Shown: positions 27,451-36,091 of the stretch, piece after piece
Layout of the letters: the number at the start of each line of letters is the position of its first letter
Numbering within the stretch: position 1 is the stretch's first letter
Assembly: GCF_004319545.1 (NCBI RefSeq)
Contig: NZ_CP036313.1
Coordinates: forward strand, 507,501 to 571,500
Direction: 5' to 3'
Origin: Desulfobacter hydrogenophilus
Lineage (GTDB): Bacteria; Desulfobacterota; Desulfobacteria; Desulfobacterales; Desulfobacteraceae
Length of the DNA stretch: 64,000 nt
Made by a program: the position numbers and the translations under genes
Notes under the pieces: model-generated
Told to the model about the DNA's origin: nothing
Seen by the model: only the letters and a program-made list of their open reading frames with translations
Database searches by the model: none

Positions 27451-28038
27451 TTATTTATTATTTCCTTCACCAAAATAATCTTCACCGTCCGCCGGTGTGA
27501 CAATCCAATAGGCCTGAAACAGATCGTCACCCGAATTTTTAATCACATGGGGTATCTGAGATGAAAAAGACAGGGCATCTCCGTCACTGATATCGTAGAC
27601 ATCCCCGCCGTAAATTAACTGGCCGGAACCGTTAACCACAATCCCAAGCTCCCGGCCAAGATGGCCGTCATCCTCATCCCCCCGCTGCTGTCCCGGTGCA
27701 ATCTCAAGAAAAAAAGCCGTAAATGAGTGGTTCCCTTTGGATTGGCTGAGTCCGCACAGGGTTTCATATTTAAACCCCTTGCGCTGGTAAACCCGACGCT
27801 GGTCCTTTTTTATAATCTCCACCCGGTTCATGGTCTCATAATCTTTAAAAAACTTTTCCGGAGAGACCCCGTAGACTTCCAGCAATTCCAGCAAGGTATC
27901 CAAGGACGGGGATATGCGGTTGCGTTCAATCTGGGACAACAGACTTGAACTGACCCCGGCTTTTGTTGCCACATCTTTTATGGTCAGATGCCGTGCATTT
28001 CGAATGGCCCGCAGCAACGGGCCCAGCTTGATTTTCAT
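27451..28038 (-). CDS. XRE-family regulator with C-terminal cupin domain
   Basis: The 195-residue protein has an N-terminal HTH (residues ~8-62; TIKDVATKAGVSSSLLSQIERNR) and a cupin domain (~105-185; ELGIVVNGSGQLIYGGDVYDI). The architecture is common among regulators of small-molecule metabolism, where the cupin senses a metabolite. It is the first gene of the operon with the LeuCD-type enzyme, and a perfect inverted repeat lies just upstream, so autoregulation is likely. The effector is unknown. Confidence 0.88.
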   Translation of the reverse strand: MKIKLGPLLRAIRNARHLTIKDVATKAGVSSSLLSQIERNRISPSLDTLLELLEVYGVSPEKFFKDYETMNRVEIIKKDQRRVYQRKGFKYETLCGLSQSKGNHSFTAFFLEIAPGQQRGDEDDGHLGRELGIVVNGSGQLIYGGDVYDISDGDALSFSSQIPHVIKNSGDDLFQAYWIVTPADGEDYFGEGNNK

Positions 28039-28050
28039 TTATTCACCAAA

Positions 28051-28085
28051 TTCAGTATTCCTTATTTTTATTAAAGAATACTGAA
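28051..28085. promoter_or_regulatory. Candidate operator of the XRE-cupin/leuCD operon
   Basis: TTCAGTATTC (28051-28060) and GAATACTGAA (28076-28085) are a perfect 10-bp inverted repeat with a 15-bp AT-rich spacer, 13 bp upstream of the regulator start codon. The centre-to-centre distance is about 25 bp. Its place and symmetry suit binding of the dimeric XRE-type protein encoded next to it. Confidence 0.65.
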
Positions 28086-28169
28086 ATTTTTCCTGGTGTC
28101 AATACTTTTTAACTGAATGAAAAACAGATACGGGGAAAATCATTTGGAGAAAAACAGACGCCTTAAATC

Positions 28170-28814
28170 TCAGGCGGGTATCTTAATATAATCTAAAAGC
28201 CCTTGGCGCTGATATTGAATGAGTATTGATTCCAGGGCCGAAAGGTCGGACAATTCCACAACCAGTTCATGAGTGACCTTTTCTTTATAATCCGTTCCTG
28301 GAATTGTAGTCTTCAAGGCACTGATGCGGTTTAAAAAAGAATCATTCAGGCTGTAATCCAGGCAGATTTGGAAAGACTGCGTCTTCACCAGCCGGACAAG
28401 AGGAGCCTGGGCAATGGCTTCGCCCACAGCCAGAGCGTAGGCATCAATCAAACCGCGAACCCCGAGTTTCACCCCGCCGAAATACCGGGTAACAACCGCC
28501 GAAACACAGGACATGTTATGGGATAAAAGTGCATTGAGCATGGGCTTGCCAGCCGTGCCCGGCGGTTCACCCGCATCTGAGCAATGACTGATCTGCCCGC
28601 AATCACCCACCACATAAGCCCAGCAGTTATGGGTGGCGGTTTTGTATTCTTTGGTAATCTTGGAAATAAATTGCTTTGCCCCGTCAATGGTATCAACGTA
28701 GCTCAGCCTGCAGACAAATACAGAACGCTTAATTTTTATTTCCGCCCGGCGCACGGGATCGGACTCAGACCGCCCCACGGAATAAAAAACCGGTTTTTCG
28801 CAATCCATCTTCAT
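28170..28814 (-). CDS. IMPACT/YigZ family protein
   Basis: The ~214-residue protein has the UPF0029 N-terminal domain, with the pattern IKIKRSVFVCRL, ATHNCWAYVVG, DAGEPPGTAGKPML and VVTRYFGGVKLGVRGLIDAY, then a DUF1949-like C-terminal domain. YigZ-type proteins are soluble; the eukaryotic relative modulates GCN2 signalling, while the bacterial role is not settled. Met codons also lie at 28844 and 28808; 28814 is a compromise because no clear ribosome site marks the start. Confidence 0.88.
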   Translation of the reverse strand: MKMDCEKPVFYSVGRSESDPVRRAEIKIKRSVFVCRLSYVDTIDGAKQFISKITKEYKTATHNCWAYVVGDCGQISHCSDAGEPPGTAGKPMLNALLSHNMSCVSAVVTRYFGGVKLGVRGLIDAYALAVGEAIAQAPLVRLVKTQSFQICLDYSLNDSFLNRISALKTTIPGTDYKEKVTHELVVELSDLSALESILIQYQRQGLLDYIKIPA

Positions 28815-28936
28815 GGACCATGATATAGTACAAATCAAACTCAAATAAAAGGCCGAATCTATCCGTTTGTGCTGTCAATCGCAACTAATTTTTTAGTTTC
28901 TGCAGCGCCACTTAAAGCTCACAAACAGACAATTTG

Positions 28937-28996
28937 AAATGGACGGCGAGGACCTTGAGAAGAGGACCTGCCACCGCTGGATCTGCCCGTCCATTT
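28937..28996 (+). repeat. Hairpin in the intergenic region before the caspase-like relic
   Basis: AAATGGACGG (28937-28946) and CCGTCCATTT (28987-28996) are perfectly complementary around a 40-nt loop that contains further complementary pieces (AGGACCT repeats). A short T-run follows. It could be a small RNA with its terminator or a transcript end. The remaining intergenic sequence (28845-29280) shows no gene. Confidence 0.35.
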
Positions 28997-29280
28997 TTCA
29001 CTGCTCACACACTTTCTTCCTGCTTTTTGTCTTAACTTGAACTGCGGCCCTTTGATAAATTTGATGTATTAAGTTTTTATCAAAAAAGCGGCTGTGTTTT
29101 CAGCTCATATAACACTCAGGAGCAGCCTTGAATACTATTTGCACTCGGCTCACATCATAGTTTTTAATATTAAACATCAGTTGAGCATGCCATACCAATT
29201 TTTTTTATAGCGAACATGTCGTAAATCTGATCTGTCGGTCAGAAATATGCCTTTATTGTAAACAAAATAAAAAGGTGTTT

Positions 29281-30740
29281 ATGAAAATTTTTGCAAAATG
29301 GTTATTGCTGTCCTTTATTTCGATCTTTTTATCTGCTTCTGGGTCGCAGGCCTAGCAGGGGCCGATCGTTCCCATGAAAACCATTGAGGCCCGGAGGATA
29401 CTCCAGGTGCCGGTGAAAAGAAAGGACGTCACACTGATCACCCGGGTCCCGCTCCAGACCACGGAGAAAGCACAAATTAACAAGGCAACCAGGCAATTGA
29501 TCAGCCAAAATTTTAATAATAAAGTGACGCAAAGCTCTAAGGTACGAACCAATGTGGAAGTGCTTCAAAAAGTAGGCAACCGGGTTTTGGCTGACGCGGT
29601 TGTCGTATTTCTTGATAAAAACACATACACGGCAACCGCCTTAAAAATGCAATACGAAATGGTAGGAGAACAGGTTACCCTGAAACGAAAAATTGAACGG
29701 TATGCCCCTCCTATGACCGCAATGACGCGGGTATCAAAAATTGATCCCGCCACTTTGCAGATCAAGGCGTCACTGCTTAAGGATCTAAAAATTGCGCTTC
29801 CCCAGGGAGTGGGCCCCAAAGCACTGGCAAACACGCCATGCGATGATATTTCCACCGCGGTTGCAGGAACCAATGATGTTTACAATATCTTTAGAAGTGC
29901 TTTTGCTTCCGCCTCCAAAAAAATCGGGGCCGCAAGCACTAAATCAGCCCTTTTAGATGTGTTAAAAACAAGCACAAGGTTGGTGGCCTGGAACAATATC
30001 GGTCATGGAAACACAAACCTTCTGGTGCAGTGGGATGGCACAATCTGGAATACGGACTTCAATTCCGCCGTTCCTTTCAAGGGGATTTATAATTCTGTAA
30101 TCCTGCTGAATTCCTGCCTCGTCTGTGCCTCTCCCTACCAGATCAAAAATGCCATTGAGGCCCATCATCCACGAACCTATATCGGCGGTGCCGTAAGTTT
30201 ACCCATCGGCCCCTCGGAAGGGTGGATGTGGGGTTCTGGGACCGGACCCTCCTGAAGAATAAAACCATGGGTCAGTCCCTGGCCGAGGCGGCCAGTTCCC
30301 AGGGACTGTCCGGCCAGTTCTGCCTTAGCGGTTACAATGGGAAATTTGCCACGGTGGAAGCCGACAAATTCACAGAAGACTGCATTTCCTTTAACCCCGG
30401 CAGCGTCCAGGCAAAACAGGTCGGCGGCAGATGGAAAGTGGTCCATGGTTCCATGCTGATGCTGGATTTTGGTTCCAATCGGTCCCATGCCCAACGGGCT
30501 GTTCAGATCATTCAACACTACAAGATGGACCGCCAGTGTTTCGTGGGCCGACCCAATGCGCCCATGAAATATTTCACAGTGAAAGGATCTGCGCCCCGTG
30601 GTGCCATTGCCGGGGAGGACTGTATCGGCTTTAACCCTGCAAAAATCCAGGCCAAACAAGTTAACGGACGATGGAAAGTGGTTGAAGGCTCACACTGGAT
30701 TATGGACTTCGCCTATTGGGCCTTTGATACAACGAAGTAG
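29281..30740 (+). pseudogene. Secreted caspase-like (clan CD) protein gene, disrupted
   Basis: From the ATG at 29281 a 24-codon signal peptide (ending SASGSQA) is followed by an in-frame TAG at 29353. The frame then stays open to ~30210. It includes a caspase/gingipain-like segment with the His of NIGHGNTN and the Cys of LLNSCLVCA as a possible catalytic dyad. Near 30215 the homologous sequence moves to another frame (VDVGFWDRTLLKNKTMGQSL). There, two copies of a ~70-residue repeat follow, each with EDCIxFNP, QAKQVxGRWKVV and GSxxxMDF. Two lesions make the gene non-functional as read. The last codons lie inside a family A repeat. Confidence 0.75.
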
Positions 30741-30791
30741 ATGGGCCAATAGGCAAACTATTTCGTTCAAGTTATTTAATCTGCGGTCCTA
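30711..30791 (+). repeat. Dispersed repeat family A, 3' half copy
   Basis: The sequence from GCCTATTGGGCCTTTGATAC to TTATTTAATCTGCGGTCCTA aligns with the right half of the full copies at 42.0, 56.7 and 63.7 kb. The left half is replaced by coding sequence of the caspase-like gene, whose last nine codons and stop come from the repeat. Confidence 0.75.
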
Positions 30792-30857
30792 AGAACCAGA
30801 AACACAGCTGCGACGATATAATGTATTTTACCGTTCCGGACGGCTTTTGTAAATGAC

Positions 30858-30888
30858 GGGGCCTGTCCCTTTTCATGGGCAGGCCCCT
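30858..30888 (+). terminator. GC-rich hairpin, possible terminator
   Basis: GGGGCCTGTCCC (30858-30869) pairs with GGGCAGGCCCC (30878-30888) around a TTTTCAT loop. No T-run follows, so if it terminates, it may do so weakly; it could equally be a transcript-stabilising hairpin. It lies between the caspase-like relic and a convergent small gene. Confidence 0.45.
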
Positions 30889-30986
30889 AGTTACTGATAA
30901 AGGAACACCGGTCTGCATTCAGTTAAAAAATAAGACCGTTATTCCCAAGCTAAAGACAAATAGACCACCACCTGTGCAGACCCGGT

Positions 30987-31142
30987 CTATCTGTGATTTC
31001 GCCGCCGGTCTGTGCCGCTGCGCCGTTTAAGTCCGGTTCTCAGCTCTGATCCGGGCGCAACAGCCGGAAAATAGCGGCGGTCTTTGAGTTTTCTACGTCC
31101 ACCCCGATCTGCCTGCGTTTCAAAGATACTTTTTTCTTTCAT
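30987..31142 (-). CDS. Small basic Arg-rich protein, 51 residues
   Basis: A strong ribosome site (AAGGAGG, 6 nt before ATG) opens a 51-codon frame starting MKEKSIFETQADRGGRRKL. It has two RR..DRR-type motifs (GRRKLKDRR and KRRSGTDRRR) around an aromatic YFPAV centre. Short proteins with repeated ERR/DRR motifs are common in Desulfobacterota and have no known function. The high positive charge suggests binding to RNA, DNA or acidic lipids. It is a single gene, convergent with the relic upstream. Confidence 0.65.
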   Translation of the reverse strand: MKEKSIFETQADRGGRRKLKDRRYFPAVAPGSELRTGLKRRSGTDRRRNHR

Positions 31143-31319
31143 AGCACCCTCCTTTGTAATTAGCTTTGTAATTAGCCATGTTCCCTTTAGATGTTAAGAA
31201 TCAATTAAAGGTAGATGGTTAAATGAGTTTCTCTTTGAGAGATTTTAATGTCTATCAAAGCAGATTTAAAGCGTTACTACAGCGTGCTTGTCATTGACGG
31301 GCATCAGTTCGATTAATTA

Positions 31320-33006
31320 AACTCGATGATCCAGTTTTTTTGAGGGAAGAACAGGTAATCAGTATTGAAAAATGCAAAGGCTGGTCAAGTCGATGCTATA
31401 ATACCAATTTTCCAAACTGATATCTCACTCATCGGTTGGCCAGCCTTCAATGAGCAGAGTAAAATAAATGTTATTTGAATACAATAGTTCAATTGCAGTA
31501 TAACACCTCATTTATGAAAATAAGGAATGAGGCGGATGTGTTAATAAATAAGCTGTTGCCGTTTGTTGAAAAGTATACTGATTCACTGAATACTGAATTA
31601 ACACAGTCATCCCCAGGAATGACCTTAAGCAAATCACAAAAATTCTGGCTGGGTTTCTGCATCACTGGAATCATCTTGACCAGCAGCATCAATTGGGCTG
31701 CTTTTTCACGTATCAGTGTGGGATTGTATAAAACTACAGCTCTTTCCTGGATGTTTCGCCATTCTAAAATTGCTTGGGAGCATCTGTTTCATCTCAGCCT
31801 TAAAATTATTTTCAAAGTATATGGCATTACCAAAGGTGTTGTCAGTATTGATGATTCCGATAAAAAGCGTAGTAAATGCACAACAAAAATTTTTGGAGTC
31901 CACAAAATAAAAGACAAATCAACGGGTGGTTTTTGCATGGGGCAAGGCTTAGTATTTTTGGTGTTGATAACACCAAAACTCAGCTTTCCAATTGGCTACG
32001 CCTTTCATATTCCTGATCCAAAAATCAGCGAATGGACCAAGGAGGATAAAAGATTAAAAAAGGCTGGCGTACCAAAATCAGAACGCCCAAAAAAACCGGT
32101 GCGCTCAGAAGAATATCCTACCATTCCAATGATTGCCAAGGCTCTTTTAAAAATATTTGTAGAGAAACACCCGGAAATAAAAATAGAAGCGATTGTTGCA
32201 GATGCCTTATATGGGAATGCTGAGTTCATGGATGAAGCGTCTAAAATTGCAGGAAACGCCCAAGTTATCAGCCAAATAAGGTACAATCAAAATATTTTAC
32301 TCAAGAGCGATAAAAAATCAGTTGAAACATATTTTAAAAATATTCAACCAATTCAAAAGACCATACATGTACGTGGAGGTAAAGAGGTTGTTGTACTCAT
32401 TAAAAGTGCCAGAATACATGTGTGTGCTCATAAGAAAAAAAGATTTGTCATTGCAATAAAATACATTGGAGAAAAGGACTATCGGTATCTTGCCGCTTCG
32501 GATCTGACCTGGCGATATCCTGATATCATAGACGCATTTACACTCAGATGGTTAGTAGAGGTTTTTATTCAAGACCATAAGACGAATGAAGGCTGGGGAA
32601 ATTTGACCAAACAACCTGATGAAGACGGGTCTTACAGAAGTTTGACCCTGAGTCTGTTGGTTGATCATTGTCTCCTGCTTCATCCTGACCAGGTGGCCTC
32701 GATAAATAACAAACTGCACGCAAGAACTGTTGGCAGCCTATGTGACACCGTCAAAGTTGACTGCATCTTATCCTTTGTCGAACAAATCATTCATAGTGAT
32801 GACCCAGAATCCCATTTCAAGCAGATCTCGGTATTTTTAAAAGAGCATTTTGTAAAGGCAAACGATTCTCAAAAGCACATGAATCTAAATTCTTGGGGGA
32901 ATTATCAATCCGCCCCATCATTAAAATACAAAGCATTCTGTTAACATGGGGATAATAACTGCCAGCGAGGTCTCATGTCAATTTTTAAAAACTGGATCAT
33001 CGAGTT
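31320..33006 (+). mobile_element. IS4-type insertion sequence
   Basis: A perfect 20-bp inverted repeat (AACTCGATGATCCAGTTTTT at 31320-31339 and its complement at 32987-33006) encloses a single intact transposase gene. The similarity of the ends continues a base or two outward (TTAA versus TTTA). I could not see an obvious target duplication. The element is about 1.69 kb and looks complete. Confidence 0.85.
31475..32944 (+). CDS. IS4-type DDE transposase
   Basis: The 489-residue protein has the first catalytic Asp in VVSIDDSDKKRS (~residue 124), the second in IVADALYGNAEF (~245) and the Glu in a YREK-like motif, FTLRWLVEVFIQDHK (Arg-3-Glu-6-Lys), near 358. This spacing is typical of the IS4 superfamily. 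The gene fills the space between the inverted repeats and its frame is intact, so it could be active. Its codon use is AT-richer than that of the neighbours. Confidence 0.88.
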   Translation: MNTIVQLQYNTSFMKIRNEADVLINKLLPFVEKYTDSLNTELTQSSPGMTLSKSQKFWLGFCITGIILTSSINWAAFSRISVGLYKTTALSWMFRHSKIAWEHLFHLSLKIIFKVYGITKGVVSIDDSDKKRSKCTTKIFGVHKIKDKSTGGFCMGQGLVFLVLITPKLSFPIGYAFHIPDPKISEWTKEDKRLKKAGVPKSERPKKPVRSEEYPTIPMIAKALLKIFVEKHPEIKIEAIVADALYGNAEFMDEASKIAGNAQVISQIRYNQNILLKSDKKSVETYFKNIQPIQKTIHVRGGKEVVVLIKSARIHVCAHKKKRFVIAIKYIGEKDYRYLAASDLTWRYPDIIDAFTLRWLVEVFIQDHKTNEGWGNLTKQPDEDGSYRSLTLSLLVDHCLLLHPDQVASINNKLHARTVGSLCDTVKVDCILSFVEQIIHSDDPESHFKQISVFLKEHFVKANDSQKHMNLNSWGNYQSAPSLKYKAFC

Positions 33007-33200
33007 AAAGGGAGCATAGCCTTATAATTTAATTCCATACTATCATGAAAGAATACCTAAGACAAGAACGACGACAACAAATCGTCATGGCCATAACACT
33101 AAATTTTACGGACCAAACTAATGCGCTTCTCCCTTAAACTGGACCGATAAAAGAGACATGCAAATCATGAAAAAATTGTGGTGGCGGAGAGCCGGGAGAC

Positions 33201-34298
33201 CTATGGACTAATTTTTAAAATTCCACCGATATCCATAATTTTAAACCGGGATGGACCCAGATTACGGGCCTGGATAAAGCGTTTGAGTTCAAGGCCGGGA
33301 AAGCCGGCAGGTTCGCTGCCCAGGTGAAAGGTGCCCCACTGGGTGGGGATGAAATATTTTGCCCCCAATTCCTTAAAGCCTTTGACAGCTTCCGGGATAT
33401 TCATGTGCTGGTAGTGCATGAACCATCTGGGATGGTAGGCTGTGGTGGCGATGAAGGCATAGTCGATGCCCGGATATTTTTTCCTGGTCTCTTTGAACCC
33501 TTTAAAATAGCCGGTATCCCCGCCAAAATAAAAGGTGGTGGCCGGCGTGATCAGCAGCCAGGCTGCCCACAGGCTTTTGTTCCGGCCCTGGTTGATGCGC
33601 ATGGACCAGTGCTGGGTGGGAAGACAAACCAGCTTTATGCCGGGGCTTAAGTTTTTTTCTTCCCACCAGTCCATCTCCAGGGTATGGGGTTTGTTCATCT
33701 TTTTCACCATCACCGCCAGGCCTTTGGGCACAAAGACCCGGGAAGCCTTTGGCAGGCCTTTTATAGACCCACGATCCAGGTGGTCGTAGTGGTTGTGGGA
33801 GATAATAATATTGGGGGCTTTGACCAGGGTATTGAGTTCTTTCAGGGTCAAGGCGGGCGGTGTTTTACGTTTAGGAATCAGGGCACGTTTTGAAAAAATG
33901 GGATCTGTGAGCCAGTATTGTTCTCCTGTGCGAACAAGAAAGGTATTGTGCCCGATCCAGAGGATAAAATCTCCCCGGGTCTCTTGAATACGTGCCAGGG
34001 CGTGGGGCAAAATTTTGGGCAAAAACGCCCTCTCCTCTTTTGTATAATTTGTTTTTGAAAAAAACTTCCAACCCAGAACATCCAGAAAATTTTTATCCGG
34101 CATTTTCATCCAGGGGGCAAAATATCGGTCATCTTTTTTATGCGGGGCATAAAAATCTGTTTCCTGGGTCTGGGATACTGCTTTTTCCCACACATCTTCT
34201 GAAAAATTCCGCTTCTCCTGGGGGGAACAGCCCCCAAAAAACAGGAGAAGGAAAGACAGCAGCAGAATACAGGATCGGCAACAGACAGAAGATGTCAT
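33201..34298 (-). CDS. NAPE-PLD-like metallo-beta-lactamase-fold lipoprotein
   Basis: The 365-residue protein starts with a hydrophobic stretch ending in the lipobox FFGGC, so it is probably a membrane-anchored lipoprotein. The zinc-binding motif SHNHYDHLD is near residue 170, with further ligands in PTQHWS, FGGDTGYF and an H in the TAYHPRW region. The family resembles N-acyl-phosphatidylethanolamine phospholipase D and UlaG-like hydrolases; a phospholipid-type substrate is plausible but not shown. It follows the SDR gene by ~20 bp and is likely co-transcribed. Confidence 0.85.
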   Translation of the reverse strand: MTSSVCCRSCILLLSFLLLFFGGCSPQEKRNFSEDVWEKAVSQTQETDFYAPHKKDDRYFAPWMKMPDKNFLDVLGWKFFSKTNYTKEERAFLPKILPHALARIQETRGDFILWIGHNTFLVRTGEQYWLTDPIFSKRALIPKRKTPPALTLKELNTLVKAPNIIISHNHYDHLDRGSIKGLPKASRVFVPKGLAVMVKKMNKPHTLEMDWWEEKNLSPGIKLVCLPTQHWSMRINQGRNKSLWAAWLLITPATTFYFGGDTGYFKGFKETRKKYPGIDYAFIATTAYHPRWFMHYQHMNIPEAVKGFKELGAKYFIPTQWGTFHLGSEPAGFPGLELKRFIQARNLGPSRFKIMDIGGILKISP

Positions 34299-34317
34299 GG
34301 GTTCTCCTTGTGAAGTA

Positions 34318-35859
34318 TCATGGAATTTTAGGGGTGAACCGCCAGGGTCCGGTTAAGCGTTTAACCCCTGCTGACTTCACAATGCCTTTGAGCATTGAGA
34401 AAAATACATATTGATGAAAGGGATAAAGCGCATACCAGTATACAATACCCAAAATCCCTGTGGGCAAAAATCTTGACAAAAGGGTGATTTCACATTCTTT
34501 TTCTGAAATTCGGGTAAGGGTGATCTCCAAAAGGGCCTGGCCCGGCATTTTCATTTCAGCAAGCAGCAGCAAGCGTCCCGGGGGATCGCAGTCCAGCACC
34601 CGCCAGAAATCCAGGGCATCGCCTATCCAGAGTTCTTTGGCAGACCGCCTGCCCCGGTTAAGGCCCACCCCTCCCGAAAGACTATCCATCACTCCCCGGA
34701 TTCCCCAGAGCAGGTCTGCGGCATAATACCCGGTTTTTCCGCCAATGGCCTGGATATAAGGCCAGATATCCTGGGGCGCAGCCGCAGCTGTCGCCTTGTA
34801 CCCGCATGTGAGCAGGGTGCCCCCGGAATAGTCTGAATCCCCACAATGCTCCCATTCCGGAAATTTCAATTCACCGGCATCGGCCCAGCAGGTATCCACC
34901 TGTTCCTGGCTGACCCGGTCCAGGGCCCGTTCAATGGCCTGCTCACAGGAAATAAGTTCCTGGGGAATGATTTTACGAATGCGGTCATCCTGACAGATGG
35001 TGGGAAGGCTCAACCCCTGGGTCAGGGGGAGCGCAATTGCGGAGGGTACCGGGGTGACCAAATGAATCCACAGTGCTGACAGCTTCGGGGTGAGCACCGG
35101 CACAGGTATCATCAGGGGGCTTGGAAGCCCGGCTGTTTTTGCAAATATTCTGAACAGATCCCTGTATGAAACAACATCAGGACCACCAATATCAAAGGTC
35201 TGATTTCTGACTTCCGGAGTGTTCAAACAGCCCTGAAGGTAGCCCAGGACATTGGAGATGGCAATGGGCTGGGTGGGCATATGCACCCAGCGAGGAGTGA
35301 TCATAATCGGCAGGCGCTCGGCAAGGTAGCGAAGGATTTCAAAGCTGGCAGAGCCGGAGCCCAGAATCATGGCAGCCCGAAGCACGGTTGCAGGCACCGT
35401 TCCGTTCATCAGGATATTTCCCACCTCATTTCGGGAAACCAGATGGCGGCTGATATTGGGATGATCCATCTCGCCCAGGCCCCCCAGATAAATAAGATGG
35501 TCTGCGTTTCGAGCGGCCGCAGCCCGGACCATATTTTGGGCGCCGATGCGGTCGGCATCCCTGTATCCCTTTTTTTTGGAGATCATGGAGTGAACCAGAT
35601 AATAGATGGTGCCGCAGCCATCAACAGCCCGTTCAAGGGAGGCCATGTCCTGGATATCGCCTCTGATCAGCTGGACTTTGGGATGCCTGGCCCAGGGCCT
35701 TGACCCCATTTTCTCAAGGGATCGTCCCATGGCCCTGACCCTGTGGCCGGATGCCAGCAAAAGCGGGATGAGCCGGCCTGCTACATAGCCTGTGGCGCCG
35801 GCGACCAGGACGGGTTTGTCAGATAATGGGGTCGGTTGTGATTCGGATGAATGTGACAT
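34318..35859 (-). CDS. SDR-family NAD(P)-binding protein with DUF2867 C-terminus
   Basis: The first ~300 of 513 residues form an atypical short-chain dehydrogenase (NmrA/UDP-epimerase-like) with the nucleotide motif VAGATGYVAGRLIP near residue 18. The last ~180 form a DUF2867-like domain with hydrophobic segments (GILGIVYWYALYPFH). Such fusions are common in proteobacteria and have no firm function; a lipid-related reductase or assembly role is possible given the lipoprotein hydrolase downstream. A GGAG sequence is near the ATG. Confidence 0.85.
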   Translation of the reverse strand: MSHSSESQPTPLSDKPVLVAGATGYVAGRLIPLLLASGHRVRAMGRSLEKMGSRPWARHPKVQLIRGDIQDMASLERAVDGCGTIYYLVHSMISKKKGYRDADRIGAQNMVRAAAARNADHLIYLGGLGEMDHPNISRHLVSRNEVGNILMNGTVPATVLRAAMILGSGSASFEILRYLAERLPIMITPRWVHMPTQPIAISNVLGYLQGCLNTPEVRNQTFDIGGPDVVSYRDLFRIFAKTAGLPSPLMIPVPVLTPKLSALWIHLVTPVPSAIALPLTQGLSLPTICQDDRIRKIIPQELISCEQAIERALDRVSQEQVDTCWADAGELKFPEWEHCGDSDYSGGTLLTCGYKATAAAAPQDIWPYIQAIGGKTGYYAADLLWGIRGVMDSLSGGVGLNRGRRSAKELWIGDALDFWRVLDCDPPGRLLLLAEMKMPGQALLEITLTRISEKECEITLLSRFLPTGILGIVYWYALYPFHQYVFFSMLKGIVKSAGVKRLTGPWRFTPKIP

Positions 35860-36091
35860 ACAACTCCTTTCTGGAACTTGTCGTTGACCGTGATGATTCC
35901 GTTCATGGGGGCAATGCCTCCTGAAAGTAAAATATGCGCTTTGATATTCGTCTTAAAATCTATATACTCAAAGAAATTCTGTCAATTAAATGAAATCTCA
36001 TTTTAAACGGAATAGGCCTTAAGAGCAAACCAACCTGGAACCGGGATAAAAAGACTTCATTATATTTTGGAAACAGCCCAAGGGAGGTACC

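Noticed and set aside
29353..29355. TAG read as pyrrolysine
   Set aside because: TAG serves as a normal stop for hcp and the DUF294 gene here, no pyl gene is in the window, and the same gene has a second lesion.
33007..33200. Possible sixth family B repeat right of the IS4-type element
   Set aside because: A few words (CATGAAAGAA, ACAACAAATC) recur but their order and the hairpin are not kept, so the match is not convincing.
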